From contig CAZOKZ010000006.1 of assembly GCA_964580585.1 (NCBI GenBank), positions 45,492-109,491 of the forward strand: a stretch of 64,000 bases of DNA, written 5' to 3'. Of the stretch, positions 52,640 through 60,984 are shown in pieces. Each line of letters starts with the position of its first letter. The stretch's first letter is position 1. The position numbers and the translations under genes were made by a program. A model generated the notes under the pieces. The model made no database searches. It saw only the letters and a list, made by a program, of their open reading frames with translations, and had not been told where the DNA came from. Origin of the DNA: CAZOKZ01 sp964580585 (lineage in GTDB: Bacteria > Sumerlaeota > Sumerlaeia > SLMS01 > JAHLLQ01).

Positions 52640-54637
52640 ATGAATTTGTTCGCTAAAAAGCGGATGCGTACGACTACATCCGGTGTTCAGACACGCCGGT
52701 TAGTGGTGGCGTTGATTCATCCATCTAACTATGATCATCAAAAACGTGGAGCAATGGGTTCGTTTGTTCAGACATACCGGCTGGGAGTGATTCCGTCCAA
52801 TACCTTGCGCGTGATGCAGAGCTTGACCCTCGATGCTTTTTCTCAAGAACCCTTCGACAACGTAAGGACCGAAGTCCACATTTTCGAGGATAGCATCCGT
52901 GGTCAGCAACGTGCGTTTCGTCGCTTGCTCAGGAAATTTCCTCAACGCGATGCACAGTTAGTCGTCGGACTTGTCGCTGTTCAAAGTAACCAATTCCCCC
53001 GCGCGTTGGATTTAATCGATTATGCCAAGCGTCACGGAGCGATCTCCGTCATCGGAGGCCCTCATGTCACCGCCAGTATCAACACGGATTTTTACGGCAT
53101 CAGCGCCATTGACCCCTTGCGTGCCGGGGTTTCATGCGCCAACACGATGCCGCCGGAAATCCAACACTTAATCGACGACCCCGACGTCGTGGTGTTTCAT
53201 GGCGACGCCGATAACAACGGCGCCTGGCATGGGGTGCTCAGCGATATTTTCGCGGGTCGCCCGAAACCCTATTATGAAGCCGGACTGGCGAACGAATTAA
53301 CGGCACCCGGTTGTCTTTACGATAGCGCATATCTCGACGATTACGTTACTCCCGTTGCGGCGGTGGATACCGAGCGTGGCTGCCCGTTCAAGTGCAAATT
53401 CTGCGCCGCAATCCAGGCCCACGGACGCACGGTGCGATGCCGACCCTCGCCCGGGATTGTCGATTGGATTCGTCGGCAATGCGAGTCATACGGTAAGCCG
53501 ATCACCGTGTTGTTCGCGTCGGATAATCTGGCGCGTAATCCGCACTGGCGTCAATTGCTCAAGGGCCTTCAGGACCTTCTTGCGCAAGGATACGACTTCA
53601 CCATTTGGGCCGAAGCCGATGTGCGGTGCAATAGTGGCCCGAATCGTGGGTTTCTCGAAGAATACGCCAAGGCCGGTGGCCAGGGGCTTTTTCTCGGCAT
53701 CGAATCCATGAATCCCGATAACATTGTCGAGGCGGGCAAAAAACAAAACGCTGTCGATGAGTTGCCTGCGTTTTTCGCCGAGTGTCGCCGCCATGGCATT
53801 GCTCCCGAAGGTGGTTACATCATCGGTTTCGAACACGATACTCCACAATCCATCGCGCGCGATGTGACAACGTTGGCAGAAGCCGGTCTGGCACGCGCAT
53901 GGTTTTTTGTAAAAACACTTTTGCCGGGCAGCGAAGACTGGGCCGAAGCCCGTCGAGACGGCAAAACCGTCAGCGACGACTTGAACGATTTCGATTCCAC
54001 CGTTGTGGGTTACGAACACGAGCACATGACGTGCGAAGAATGGCAACATGCCTACGACACGGCGATTCGCACGTTTTATAGCTCACGCAGCATGGTGAGC
54101 ATTCTTTCCACTTACCAGGATGCGTTGCAACGTTGGCGCCTGATCAAGGGATTCATGTGGTGCAGGTGGGCGTATCTTACCGAAAAATCGCATCCGATGA
54201 TTGCGGGATTTTATCGCTACCGTCCCTTCGGCGAACGTCGCCCGCGACAAAAATCGCTCTCTTTCGGACGTTATATGCTCGGTGAAACATGGCGACATCT
54301 ACGCTATGTCGGGCACTTGTTCCGCGAGTTCTACATCTTCCAACAGGTCATTTTGGAAACCGAATGCCGCCTGCGCTTCGACGACATGCGCGCACGCTTG
54401 GAAAGCGAACCTAAAAATCTATACGATTGGTTCGAACGCACGTTCCGAGCACCCATGCGCCGCGCTTGGCTGAACGGTTTTTGGGTGAAATACGGCTCGC
54501 AAAAATGGCGATTGCTGAATCCATTCAGCAGTTTTCGCTGGCACATTAATATGGTGCCACACGCGATGACCGAAGTCGTTTACACCATGCGCTTTTTACG
54601 CATTTTCATCCGAGGTGTTTTTTTCAGTCCCACGTAA
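52640..54637 (+). CDS. Radical SAM protein with B12-binding-like N-terminal domain
   Basis: The 665-aa protein has an N-terminal Rossmann-like region (LVVALIHPSNYDHQKRGAMG; VVGLVAVQSNQFPRALDLID; AISVIGGPHVTASIN) like the cobalamin-binding domain of B12-dependent radical SAM enzymes, though no DxHxxG motif is obvious. The radical SAM core has CPFKCKFC (CX3CX2C, binding the 4Fe-4S cluster), then NLARNPHWRQLLKG and GLFLGIESMNPDNIVEAGKK. The C-terminal ~200 residues are helical and basic (RYMLGETWRHLRYVGHLFRE). Similar proteins act in lipid or hopanoid modification; function here is unknown. Confidence 0.85.
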   Translation: MNLFAKKRMRTTTSGVQTRRLVVALIHPSNYDHQKRGAMGSFVQTYRLGVIPSNTLRVMQSLTLDAFSQEPFDNVRTEVHIFEDSIRGQQRAFRRLLRKFPQRDAQLVVGLVAVQSNQFPRALDLIDYAKRHGAISVIGGPHVTASINTDFYGISAIDPLRAGVSCANTMPPEIQHLIDDPDVVVFHGDADNNGAWHGVLSDIFAGRPKPYYEAGLANELTAPGCLYDSAYLDDYVTPVAAVDTERGCPFKCKFCAAIQAHGRTVRCRPSPGIVDWIRRQCESYGKPITVLFASDNLARNPHWRQLLKGLQDLLAQGYDFTIWAEADVRCNSGPNRGFLEEYAKAGGQGLFLGIESMNPDNIVEAGKKQNAVDELPAFFAECRRHGIAPEGGYIIGFEHDTPQSIARDVTTLAEAGLARAWFFVKTLLPGSEDWAEARRDGKTVSDDLNDFDSTVVGYEHEHMTCEEWQHAYDTAIRTFYSSRSMVSILSTYQDALQRWRLIKGFMWCRWAYLTEKSHPMIAGFYRYRPFGERRPRQKSLSFGRYMLGETWRHLRYVGHLFREFYIFQQVILETECRLRFDDMRARLESEPKNLYDWFERTFRAPMRRAWLNGFWVKYGSQKWRLLNPFSSFRWHINMVPHAMTEVVYTMRFLRIFIRGVFFSPT

Positions 54638-54646
54638 AATCATACT

Positions 54647-54676
54647 GAGGGACGGAGCACCTCGATTCCGTCCCTC
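54647..54676. terminator. GGGACGGAG-arm hairpin, possible terminator
   Basis: GAGGGACGGA / TCCGTCCCTC with a ~10-nt loop, then TTTCC. It lies between the convergent radical SAM and zinc-ribbon genes and could terminate transcription. It contains the dispersed decamer discussed in the findings. Confidence 0.7.
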
Positions 54677-54685
54677 TTTCCATTT

Positions 54686-55888
54686 TTACTGTGCCTGCAT
54701 AAAGTAATAAACGATTAGCCCAATCAGGCCAGATCCCGCAATAACCGCGAGCGCAATCTTCACCCAACTCCACGGACGCTCGCCTTGGACTTCCCCCGTG
54801 CGAGCATTTACTAAAACGCGGTATGGCTTGTTATCGTACCGATAAACCGCCAGCCAGATGGGGAGCAGCAAATATTTGAACGTCACCCCATCGATTTGGG
54901 TTTGCACAGAACTGATGCGTTGAACGTCGCCACCGATTTGTTGGCAAATGAACTCGCGAATCTGTTTGTCCATACGTACCTTGGCCAAATCGAAACCATC
55001 TTGTGCGCTAACCTGATAACGTTCGGTTTGAAAGCCGCTTAAGTAGGCTGGTTGATAGGGCACTGCGCCTTTCAAATCCCATGGTTCGAGTTCTTCCACC
55101 TGTTTATCCGGTAACGATTTCGATGCGCAAACCAGCACGTCGTCGAACCAGTGATCCACACGTCCACTCACGGACGTCCACCGAGTGCGTTGCTCTGTGC
55201 GGCGATTTTTTCCGCTTCCAACGGTCACATAATAATGATCGCCGCGTTGGCCCGTGTAAAACGACCACGTCATCGCGTCGTATGTCCAATATGGAACATA
55301 CAAGCCATTCACGCGATCCAGGCGATCCATATCCTTAAACGCATTTGGTGCAAACCAACGCGAATTTACCCATTTGCGAAACTCTGTTTGCGCACCTTGC
55401 TTATCGACCATGAACGGTAATAATCCGCCTGGCGCCATCATCGGTTTGGCAGCCGTTACGGGGTTGTCCAAGTGCGTGCCACAGAATGGACACGCGTCTG
55501 TTGCCTTTTCCGCCGTGATGAGCACATTTGCCCCGCATCCATCGCATCGGCGTTCACCTTCCGTTCCCGCCAGAACTTCCTCCGCGACGCTGCCATGCTC
55601 AAAATAGGTCTTGAAACACAGCTCGTTTACTTGATCGGCGGATTGAGGAACGGATTGTTCGTGCCCACAGTACTGGCATTTTAATACTGCCAACGTTGGA
55701 TCGTAATTCAGCGCCGCGCCGCATTGCCCGCACGGAAACTCTCGTCCGTCGCGCACTGTTGTTTGCGGTTCCAGTTTTGGTTTTGGCGGTTCGGGTGCTT
55801 TTGGTTTCGGAGAGAACGGGAAATTCCCGTCGCTCTTCTTCAACCGCGAACCACCCGGCGGCATCACCCGTGGGTATTCTTCAGACAT
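54686..55888 (-). CDS. Double zinc-ribbon membrane protein, partner of the SPFH-GYF protein
   Basis: The 400-aa protein has a Pro/Lys-rich N-terminus, then a zinc ribbon (FPCGQCGAALNYDP...KCQYCGHE) and a second Cys cluster (RRCDGCGAN...ACPFCGTHLD). A soluble domain follows with GLYVPYWTYDAMTWSFYTGQ, then RGDHYYVTV. One transmembrane helix (IALAVIAGSGLIGLIVYYF) lies at the C-terminus. This arrangement is often misannotated as a helicase/primosomal protein, but no helicase motif is present. It lies 123 bp downstream of the SPFH gene at 56012 on the same strand, an association I recall for this family. Confidence 0.82.
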   Translation of the reverse strand: MSEEYPRVMPPGGSRLKKSDGNFPFSPKPKAPEPPKPKLEPQTTVRDGREFPCGQCGAALNYDPTLAVLKCQYCGHEQSVPQSADQVNELCFKTYFEHGSVAEEVLAGTEGERRCDGCGANVLITAEKATDACPFCGTHLDNPVTAAKPMMAPGGLLPFMVDKQGAQTEFRKWVNSRWFAPNAFKDMDRLDRVNGLYVPYWTYDAMTWSFYTGQRGDHYYVTVGSGKNRRTEQRTRWTSVSGRVDHWFDDVLVCASKSLPDKQVEELEPWDLKGAVPYQPAYLSGFQTERYQVSAQDGFDLAKVRMDKQIREFICQQIGGDVQRISSVQTQIDGVTFKYLLLPIWLAVYRYDNKPYRVLVNARTGEVQGERPWSWVKIALAVIAGSGLIGLIVYYFMQAQ

Positions 55889-55963
55889 GATTCGTTGTCC
55901 CGCTCATTGCTCGCGTTCATTACGCAAAACAGTATCTTGGTAATCGAAACCACAAAGAGCGTG

Positions 55964-55998
55964 TTTTTTCGTGTTCCTTCGTGCCTTCGTAGTTTGTC
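55964..55998. repeat. CTTCGTG half-repeat between zinc-ribbon and SPFH genes
   Basis: A run of CTTCGTG-type units (CGTGTTCCTTCGTGCCTTCG) with ~9-nt spacing, like one arm of the palindromic elements at 28194, 36249 and 60872. A poor opposite arm (CCACAAAGAG) is at about 55950. Confidence 0.45.
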
Positions 55999-56011
55999 TT
56001 TTTTCTTCCTG

Positions 56012-57127
56012 TTACAGTGGGGGAAGCGGCGGCGGCATACTCGCAAACAAACTGCTCAATTCCGCCACATCACCGGCTTTTATCCACGCCGACATCCCTT
56101 GTTTCCACACCAGCGTCTCGCGCGAGATCGCTCCGCTGGCGACCTGTTGCTGAAGCGCCGCCATGTCGAACGGTCCGGCTTGCTGGCCATTGATGCCCGC
56201 ATAATATTGAACGGCGGTCGGCAGGGGAGGCGGTCCACCCGGCGCGGGTGCCGAAGGTTGAGACGCGGTGTTCATCGAGTGCATCATCTGCTGCGCCATG
56301 CCAAGGCCGACACCCAGCCCCGCGCCCATCCCCGCGCCGCCATCGGCGGGATTTTCCGCCGCTTTTTCCAGCGCTTCGGCGGCTTGGAACTTCATGTATT
56401 GGTCCAGATTTCCGACAACGCCCATCGACGTGCGCTTATCGAGCGCGCGCTCGACTTCGTTGGGCAGCGAAATATTTTCGATCAGGAATATCGGCAGCGA
56501 CAGACCCATCTCGGCGAATTCGTCGGTCAGCTTCTTTTGCGAAAAAGCGCTCAACTCGTCCAGGTTGGCCGCCATGTCCAACACCGGAATGCCGGAACTG
56601 GCTACCGCGTCGGAAAAACGCGTAACAATCATGCCGCGCAGCTGGCCCGAAATTTCCATCGTCGTGAACGACGGGTCCGTCGAGATCAACTGGCGCAGAA
56701 GCGCCGTCGGATTCGTTACCTGAAGGGCGTACGTTCCGAACGCTCGCACCCGCACCATGCCGAATTCCTTGTCGCGCATCGTGATCGGGTTTGATGTGCC
56801 CCATTTCAGGTCCGTGAACCGACGTGTGGAAATGAAGTAAACCTCGCACTTGAACGGCGAATCGAAACCGTACTTCCAGCCCATGATGGTGGATAAAATG
56901 GGCATATTCTTGGTTTCGAGCGAATACATTCCCGGCGCATAAATATCCGCGATCTTGCCCATATTGACCAAAATTGCCTGTTGGCCCTCGCGGACGATCA
57001 GCTTCGCGCCATTTTTGATTTCGTTATCGCGACGCGGAAAACGCCACGCCATTTCGTCGCTTTCGGGCGGTTGATTCCACTCGATAATATCGACAAGTTC
57101 ATTTTTGAGAAAGTCCATCAGACCCAT
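56012..57127 (-). CDS. SPFH-domain protein with C-terminal GYF_2 domain
   Basis: The 371-aa protein shows the virion-core/YdjI-like SPFH fold: NGAKLIVREGQQAILVNMGK, then ADIYAPGMYSLETKNMPIL, then DKEFGMVRVRAFGTYALQV and QKKLTDEFAEMGLSLPIFLI. A Gly-rich stretch (~265-285) and a Pro-rich linker follow. A GYF_2-like domain (YYAGINGQQAGPFDMAALQQ; SRETLVWKQGMSAWIKAGDV) is at the C-terminus. GYF domains bind Pro-rich peptides. It is upstream of the zinc-ribbon gene; the pair probably builds a membrane-associated complex. Confidence 0.88.
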   Translation of the reverse strand: MGLMDFLKNELVDIIEWNQPPESDEMAWRFPRRDNEIKNGAKLIVREGQQAILVNMGKIADIYAPGMYSLETKNMPILSTIMGWKYGFDSPFKCEVYFISTRRFTDLKWGTSNPITMRDKEFGMVRVRAFGTYALQVTNPTALLRQLISTDPSFTTMEISGQLRGMIVTRFSDAVASSGIPVLDMAANLDELSAFSQKKLTDEFAEMGLSLPIFLIENISLPNEVERALDKRTSMGVVGNLDQYMKFQAAEALEKAAENPADGGAGMGAGLGVGLGMAQQMMHSMNTASQPSAPAPGGPPPLPTAVQYYAGINGQQAGPFDMAALQQQVASGAISRETLVWKQGMSAWIKAGDVAELSSLFASMPPPLPPL

Positions 57128-57478
57128 TTTTTCTGGTGCTCCCGTTGAAAGTTACGCCCCCTCGATTGTCCGCCCGATTGCGTTCACAGCTTATACGATG
57201 CCAGACGCCAGATATTCAACCCCTGCTTAGAATTGACCATAGGACGGGCATTGGCAGGGGGAAAGCGGAAACCGGGGGATCGACCGTCAAGACGCAAAGC
57301 AGTGTAGAAAATGAATTCTCGCGCAGAGACGCAGAGGCGCGGAGATCAAACAATAAAAGTGAAAGAAAACGTGAGGATTCCGATTACTTTATGGGTTTCG
57401 GATTAAATTTACCTCTGCGACTCCGCGTCTCTGCGCGAGTTATTGAAACTCCGTGAGTCTGTGGATTGCTTTTGAAAC
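57128..57478. other. Intergenic region upstream of the SPFH gene
   Basis: No gene supported. It contains a 27-nt-arm palindromic element (57318-57439), annotated separately. Confidence 0.5.
57318..57439. repeat. Palindromic intergenic element with 27-nt arms (copy 3)
   Basis: Left arm CTCGCGCAGAGACGCAGAGG... (57318-57344) and right arm ...CTCCGCGTCTCTGCGCGAG (57413-57439) are almost perfectly complementary. Both have ~9-nt periodicity. This is the most symmetrical copy of the element. Confidence 0.85.
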
Positions 57479-57512
57479 GCAAAAAAGCCCCTTTCCACCG
57501 AGGGAAAGAGGC
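57479..57512 (-). terminator. Rho-independent terminator after SRP RNA
   Basis: On the minus strand GCCTCTTTCC / GGAAAGGGGC with a short loop, then TTTTTT, 18 nt past the SRP RNA 3' end. Confidence 0.85.
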
Positions 57513-57530
57513 TGCAATTTGCTTGTTGGA

Positions 57531-57661
57531 GAGACCGAGGGAGCGGACAACCGGACCGTTCGCGCACCCGGAACGGAAAACTTATGGCTGCTTCCTTCCG
57601 GATCTGACCAGGTTCGTCGCCGTCCGTCGCGCGGAGCCCGATTGTCCGCTCCGCCGGTCTC
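57531..57661 (-). ncRNA. ffs: Signal recognition particle RNA (4.5S type)
   Basis: The minus strand holds GGTCAGATCCGGAAGGAAGC, then AGCC, the conserved domain IV tip that binds Ffh. The 5' and 3' ends pair extensively (GAGACCGG..AGCGGACAA against TTGTCCGCTCC..GGTCTC) to form the long hairpin. Length is about 131 nt. A terminator follows. Confidence 0.93.
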
Positions 57662-57679
57662 GCCGAAAAATCGAACCGA

Positions 57680-57910
57680 TTAGATCGATTCTTCTTCCAA
57701 TTGACGCAAAACCTTGCGCGGAGCGGCTTTATCCACCGAATTGCTCTTCAACGCCTTGGTCGAAACATACGCGCGGCGAACCGTGCCGGTTTCGTCCACG
57801 ATTTTGACTTTCTGGATATTCGCGCCAAACACGCGTTTGGTTCTATTATTGGCGTGACTGACGTTATTGCCCGTCGTCCGCTTTTTGCCGGTAACTTCGC
57901 ACTTAGCCAT
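57680..57910 (-). CDS. rpmB: 50S ribosomal protein L28
   Basis: The 76-aa bL28 begins MAKCEVTGKKRTTGNNVSHA, then NNRTKRVFGANIQKVKI, and ends VSTKALKSNSVDKAA. The length is typical. It starts at 57910; longer reading frames upstream have no family match. The ribosome site is weak. Located just upstream of the SRP RNA on the same strand. Confidence 0.94.
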   Translation of the reverse strand: MAKCEVTGKKRTTGNNVSHANNRTKRVFGANIQKVKIVDETGTVRRAYVSTKALKSNSVDKAAPRKVLRQLEEESI

Positions 57911-58046
57911 GACTGAACGCACCATGAACACAGATTTGCCCGCATAGCGGGGAAGGGAAGAGTCCGCACCCCGACCGCTCAGGTCAAAGGAAAAATGCGC
58001 CGCTTTCGAGTTTTTTGCGCTTAATTGCCCGAGAAATCCTCTGTCT

Positions 58047-58532
58047 TCAAGGTTCGACGAGTAAAAAATCTGAAGGAGGCTCGTGCTCGGAAGGTAAAGG
58101 CAGACCTGATTTCTCGCAACTGATCTCAAACTTGGTTAGAAGAATCTTATAGTCGCACAGATAAAAATCCACTCTTCCAGGAAGGAGTGTCAAATCGATG
58201 AACCCAACCTCCCCGTATGGCATCTGCACATCGTTTCGGTCGAAGATTGTCTCGAAATCGTCGATTTCGCAGTCGGGAGAAACCTCCAATTTCAGGGTAT
58301 CGATAACTCCCTCTTCCTTTGTGGCGACGGTCAACTCGATCCATTTTGGGTCGATACGTTTTACGGTTACCACGAACGGACCGGGGCCATACGTGACATG
58401 TCTCGTGAACAAAACGCCTGCGAACAAAACGCCTGCGGTGAATACAATCACTAAAAAAAGGACTACTACGAAGCGGTGTGAGCGTTTCGGTTGTGGGTGG
58501 GGTTGATTTTCTGATTGGGCGTCGTGTTCCAT
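58047..58532 (-). CDS. Hypothetical single-span membrane protein
   Basis: The 161-aa product has a short polar N-terminus, one membrane segment (~20-42, VVVLFLVIVFTAGVLFAGVL) and a small extracytoplasmic domain (VTVKRIDPKWIELTVATKEE; DTLKLEVSPDCEIDDFETIF; GEVGFIDLTLLPGRVDFYLC). No family recognised. Just upstream of rpmB on the same strand, but separated by ~136 nt. Confidence 0.6.
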   Translation of the reverse strand: MEHDAQSENQPHPQPKRSHRFVVVLFLVIVFTAGVLFAGVLFTRHVTYGPGPFVVTVKRIDPKWIELTVATKEEGVIDTLKLEVSPDCEIDDFETIFDRNDVQMPYGEVGFIDLTLLPGRVDFYLCDYKILLTKFEISCEKSGLPLPSEHEPPSDFLLVEP

Positions 58533-58671
58533 GGGTGCCTGCCCTTAATGAAACGGAACGAATGATCAAATCGTGTACATGAATATTCTTAATCCTGCAC
58601 ATCCTGTCCATCCCAGTTAAAAATAAAAACACCGGAAGAACACGCGGGCGTCCCCGTGGCTCCTCCGGCGG

Positions 58672-59781
58672 TCAAACAAGCTTGGTCACGTGCTCGGCGA
58701 GGCCCTTCTCGCCCAGGATGACCGTCAGGTTGGTCTTCGGCGCGATCTTCTCCAGCGTTTCCAACTCGCGCAGGCGCAGCAACGCCGGGTTGGCGTCGAG
58801 CAGCTTGGCCGAGTTGGCCTGGTGACGCATGGCCGCCGTTTCCTCGCGACGCGTGATCAACGCGGCTTCCGCGCTCTTGCGAGCCTCGGTTACCTTGTTG
58901 AGCAGTTCACGCATATCGCCCGGCAGAATCACGTCGCGGATACCGAAGCCGGTGACTTCGACGCCGATGCCCGACCCGCGCACCGCCAGGGCAGCGTGCA
59001 GTTCGTTCGTCAGCGCGTCTTTATCGGCCAGCACGGCGTCCAGATCGCGGGTGCCAATCGCGGCGCGTAGAGCAAGCTGCGCCTCGCGGTAGAGCGCCGC
59101 GCCGCAATCGGCAACTTCGCTCAGGGCTACGACCGGATCGACGATACGGTACTTGACCAGCGCGTTCAAACGTAGTGTTACGCGGTCGGAAGTCATGATA
59201 TCCTGGCCAGCGACATCAAGCGACTGCTCGCGGCGGTCGGCCAGACGGAACGTCACGCGGCCCGCTGCTTTCCAGAACGCGTACACGCCCGGCGCGAACG
59301 AATCGACGAATCGGCCGTCCACAAAGAGCAAACCGGTCTGGTGATTTTCAACCACGAACAAATCGAGATGTTCGCGTGCGACCGGCGAGTTGACGATCGT
59401 ACGGAAATCCGCGTGTTCGAACTGTGCCGTCGCGATATTGATCTTTTCGACGCGCACATCGTTCATGATCTTCCAGAGGGCTGCCATGCCCGGCGAAAGA
59501 ATCGCAGTGAATCGTCCATCGATCCACACGAGCGCGCGCTCGTTGTCCTTCACGTCAACGATTTCGGCCAAATCGCCGAACGCTCCGCTGCGGATAATCG
59601 AATCGAGTTCGCGATGCACGACAACCGGACGGTTGACCGGTATCACATCGATACGAAGACGATTAACCGGGTCGAAAAACTTATGCACGCCCGGTTCGAG
59701 AATTTCTACGAAGTCGCGATTGCGGAACAAAAACCCGCGTTCGGACTTGGTAATGGTGGTACGAGTGAAGAGAAACGTCAT
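58672..59781 (-). CDS. Slipin/Band-7 SPFH-domain protein
   Basis: The 369-aa product from ATG 59781 (AGGAGGG upstream) has the slipin layout: an N-terminal ERGFLFRNRDFVEILEPGVH repeat-like block, a second block in NHQTGLLFVDGRFVDSFAPG, and then a Band-7 domain (FRLADRREQSLDVAGQDIMT, then SDRVTLRLNALVKYRIVDPV; VRGSGIGVEVTGFGIRDVIL). The C-terminal coiled coil is KVTEARKSAEAALITRREET. No hydrophobic anchor is evident. It is the third SPFH-type protein in 11 kb. Confidence 0.88.
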   Translation of the reverse strand: MTFLFTRTTITKSERGFLFRNRDFVEILEPGVHKFFDPVNRLRIDVIPVNRPVVVHRELDSIIRSGAFGDLAEIVDVKDNERALVWIDGRFTAILSPGMAALWKIMNDVRVEKINIATAQFEHADFRTIVNSPVAREHLDLFVVENHQTGLLFVDGRFVDSFAPGVYAFWKAAGRVTFRLADRREQSLDVAGQDIMTSDRVTLRLNALVKYRIVDPVVALSEVADCGAALYREAQLALRAAIGTRDLDAVLADKDALTNELHAALAVRGSGIGVEVTGFGIRDVILPGDMRELLNKVTEARKSAEAALITRREETAAMRHQANSAKLLDANPALLRLRELETLEKIAPKTNLTVILGEKGLAEHVTKLV

Positions 59782-60233
59782 CAGGCTTCCCTCCTTTCCA
59801 AAAGAAAATGATGTGGAGAAGTTCCAAAGCTTCTCCCTCCCTACCTTCAAAAAAACGAAAACCGTTTGGTTTCCGAAAACAGCCAATTATTGAGAGAAAA
59901 CGAACCGCCTCGCCACGCTTGGCGTGCGGAACGCCGGTTGAGACACAAGGTGTCCACTGCCTGGCCGCGCGCGTTGGCGGCGCCTTCACCGGGGGGACGG
60001 AGCACAACCCACTGTTCCATCTCCATCTCCAACTCTGTCCCCCGATGGGGCGGCGCCACCAAAACATTGCTGCCGGGTAGCGGTTATCTCGTGCCGGTAT
60101 CCCCGGCGTTTCATGGCCGCCGCGCGCTGCGTCTCCGTCCCCGCGCCCGAAAGCGGGGGAGCGAATCGGCAGGCGAATGGCGGTTCGTCTTCTCAAGCGA
60201 GATGCAAAGAAAAGCGTTGCTCACCTTTGCTTG
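59782..60233. other. Intergenic region with a GGCGGCGCC/GGGGACGGAG hairpin
   Basis: No gene supported. It contains an imperfect inverted repeat: GGCGGCGCC..CGGGGGGACGGAG (59979-60003) facing CTCTGTCCCCCGATGG..GGCGGCGCC (about 60032-60057), plus a further minus-strand GGGGACGGAG at 60133-60142. Confidence 0.55.
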
Positions 60234-60306
60234 TCGAATAGACCGGAATCGAACCGGCTACCTACAGGTCCATGCCTGTCGCTCTGACCAATTGAGCTTC
60301 TATTCC
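60234..60306 (-). pseudogene. Degenerate tRNA-like sequence
   Basis: A tRNA-shaped minus-strand sequence has a T-arm GCCGGTTCGATTCCGGT and a D-arm, but the anticodon loop is only 6 nt (ACAGG-CATGGA-CCTGT). The first acceptor pair is G-G, position 8 is A, and the 3' end reads ACAA rather than ACCA. It lies next to a normal tRNA-Asp. Either a pseudo-tRNA or a one-base sequencing deletion. Confidence 0.6.
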
Positions 60307-60427
60307 CACTTGAAAGTGGTGGTGCACGAAGGAGAACTTTCAGAACCCGTTGCGCGGTACAGACTGCTTTCGACGCCGTAGCGGAAACGCCTGCCGCCGG
60401 AGTTCTCCAAGGATGCCGATGGATGAT

Positions 60428-60504
60428 TGGCGCTCCAGAAGGGATTTGAACCCTCATCTTTCGCCTCGACAGGGCGACGCTCTCGCCAATTAAGCTACCG
60501 GAGC
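60428..60504 (-). tRNA. tRNA-Asp (GTC)
   Basis: Acceptor GCTCCGG/CTGGAGC, D-arm GCTT..GAGC, anticodon stem TCGCC/GGCGA with loop CTGTCGA (anticodon GTC), T-loop TTCAAAT, discriminator G as expected for Asp, and encoded CCA. Confidence 0.92.
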
Positions 60505-60594
60505 GCATGGATAACGCAGAGAATTCGCGGCGCCCGGCCTGTTACTCGGGCGCCGCGCCCCCTGCTCGTTGCCGATTTTTCCAATGGAACGGAG

Positions 60595-60807
60595 TCAATT
60601 GCCCTCTGGAATTATCGGCTCCTGTGTGTGATGCAAAATTGCGTAGGACTCGTACTTGTTGCGCACGATTTCGGCCTTGCGCAACCGCGAGCCATCGTTC
60701 GCGTCGTTCGATTCGACGGAGAATGTTAAATAGGTGATAAATTCTTCGTCGTATTCTTCGAACCAAAAAACGCGATGCAGACTTTTTTGCGAAACGTGAA
60801 CGATCAT
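60595..60807 (-). CDS. Small hypothetical protein (70 aa)
   Basis: ATG 60807 has a strong AGGAGG 8 nt upstream, which argues for a real gene despite its size. The product (MIVHVSQKSLHRVFWFEEYD, then EEFITYLTFSVE) is soluble with a mixed alpha/beta look and charged C-terminus. No family recognised. It lies directly upstream of tRNA-Asp on the same strand. Confidence 0.6.
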   Translation of the reverse strand: MIVHVSQKSLHRVFWFEEYDEEFITYLTFSVESNDANDGSRLRKAEIVRNKYESYAILHHTQEPIIPEGN

Positions 60808-60871
60808 CGTGCGCGCCTCCTTTCTTTGTTAATATAAGTGCAGATCTTTCTTAATATAGTTTGAATTGCGT

Positions 60872-60984
60872 GCCACGAAGACAGCAGAGAACTCGAAGTT
60901 GGATTCATTACCATCCCCATGCGCGAGTCGAAAACGACTCGCGACCATCCCTATCCCCTTCGAGTTCTCGGCGATCCTCGCGGC
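60872..60984. repeat. Palindromic intergenic element with 27-nt arms and inner hairpin (copy 4)
   Basis: Arms 60872-60898 (GCCACGAAGACAGCAGAGAA...) and 60958-60984 share a perfect 12-bp stem GAGAACTCGAAG/CTTCGAGTTCTC plus a looser outer part. Between them is a perfect hairpin GCGAGTCG-AAAA-CGACTCGC (60923-60942). A third hairpin, AAGTGT..ACACTT, follows at 60994-61011. It may be a mobile-type repeat or a structured RNA. Confidence 0.75.

Noticed and set aside
54686..55888. Zinc-ribbon membrane protein considered a PriA-type helicase
   Set aside because: No Walker or helicase motifs are present; only the Cys clusters resemble PriA zinc sites.
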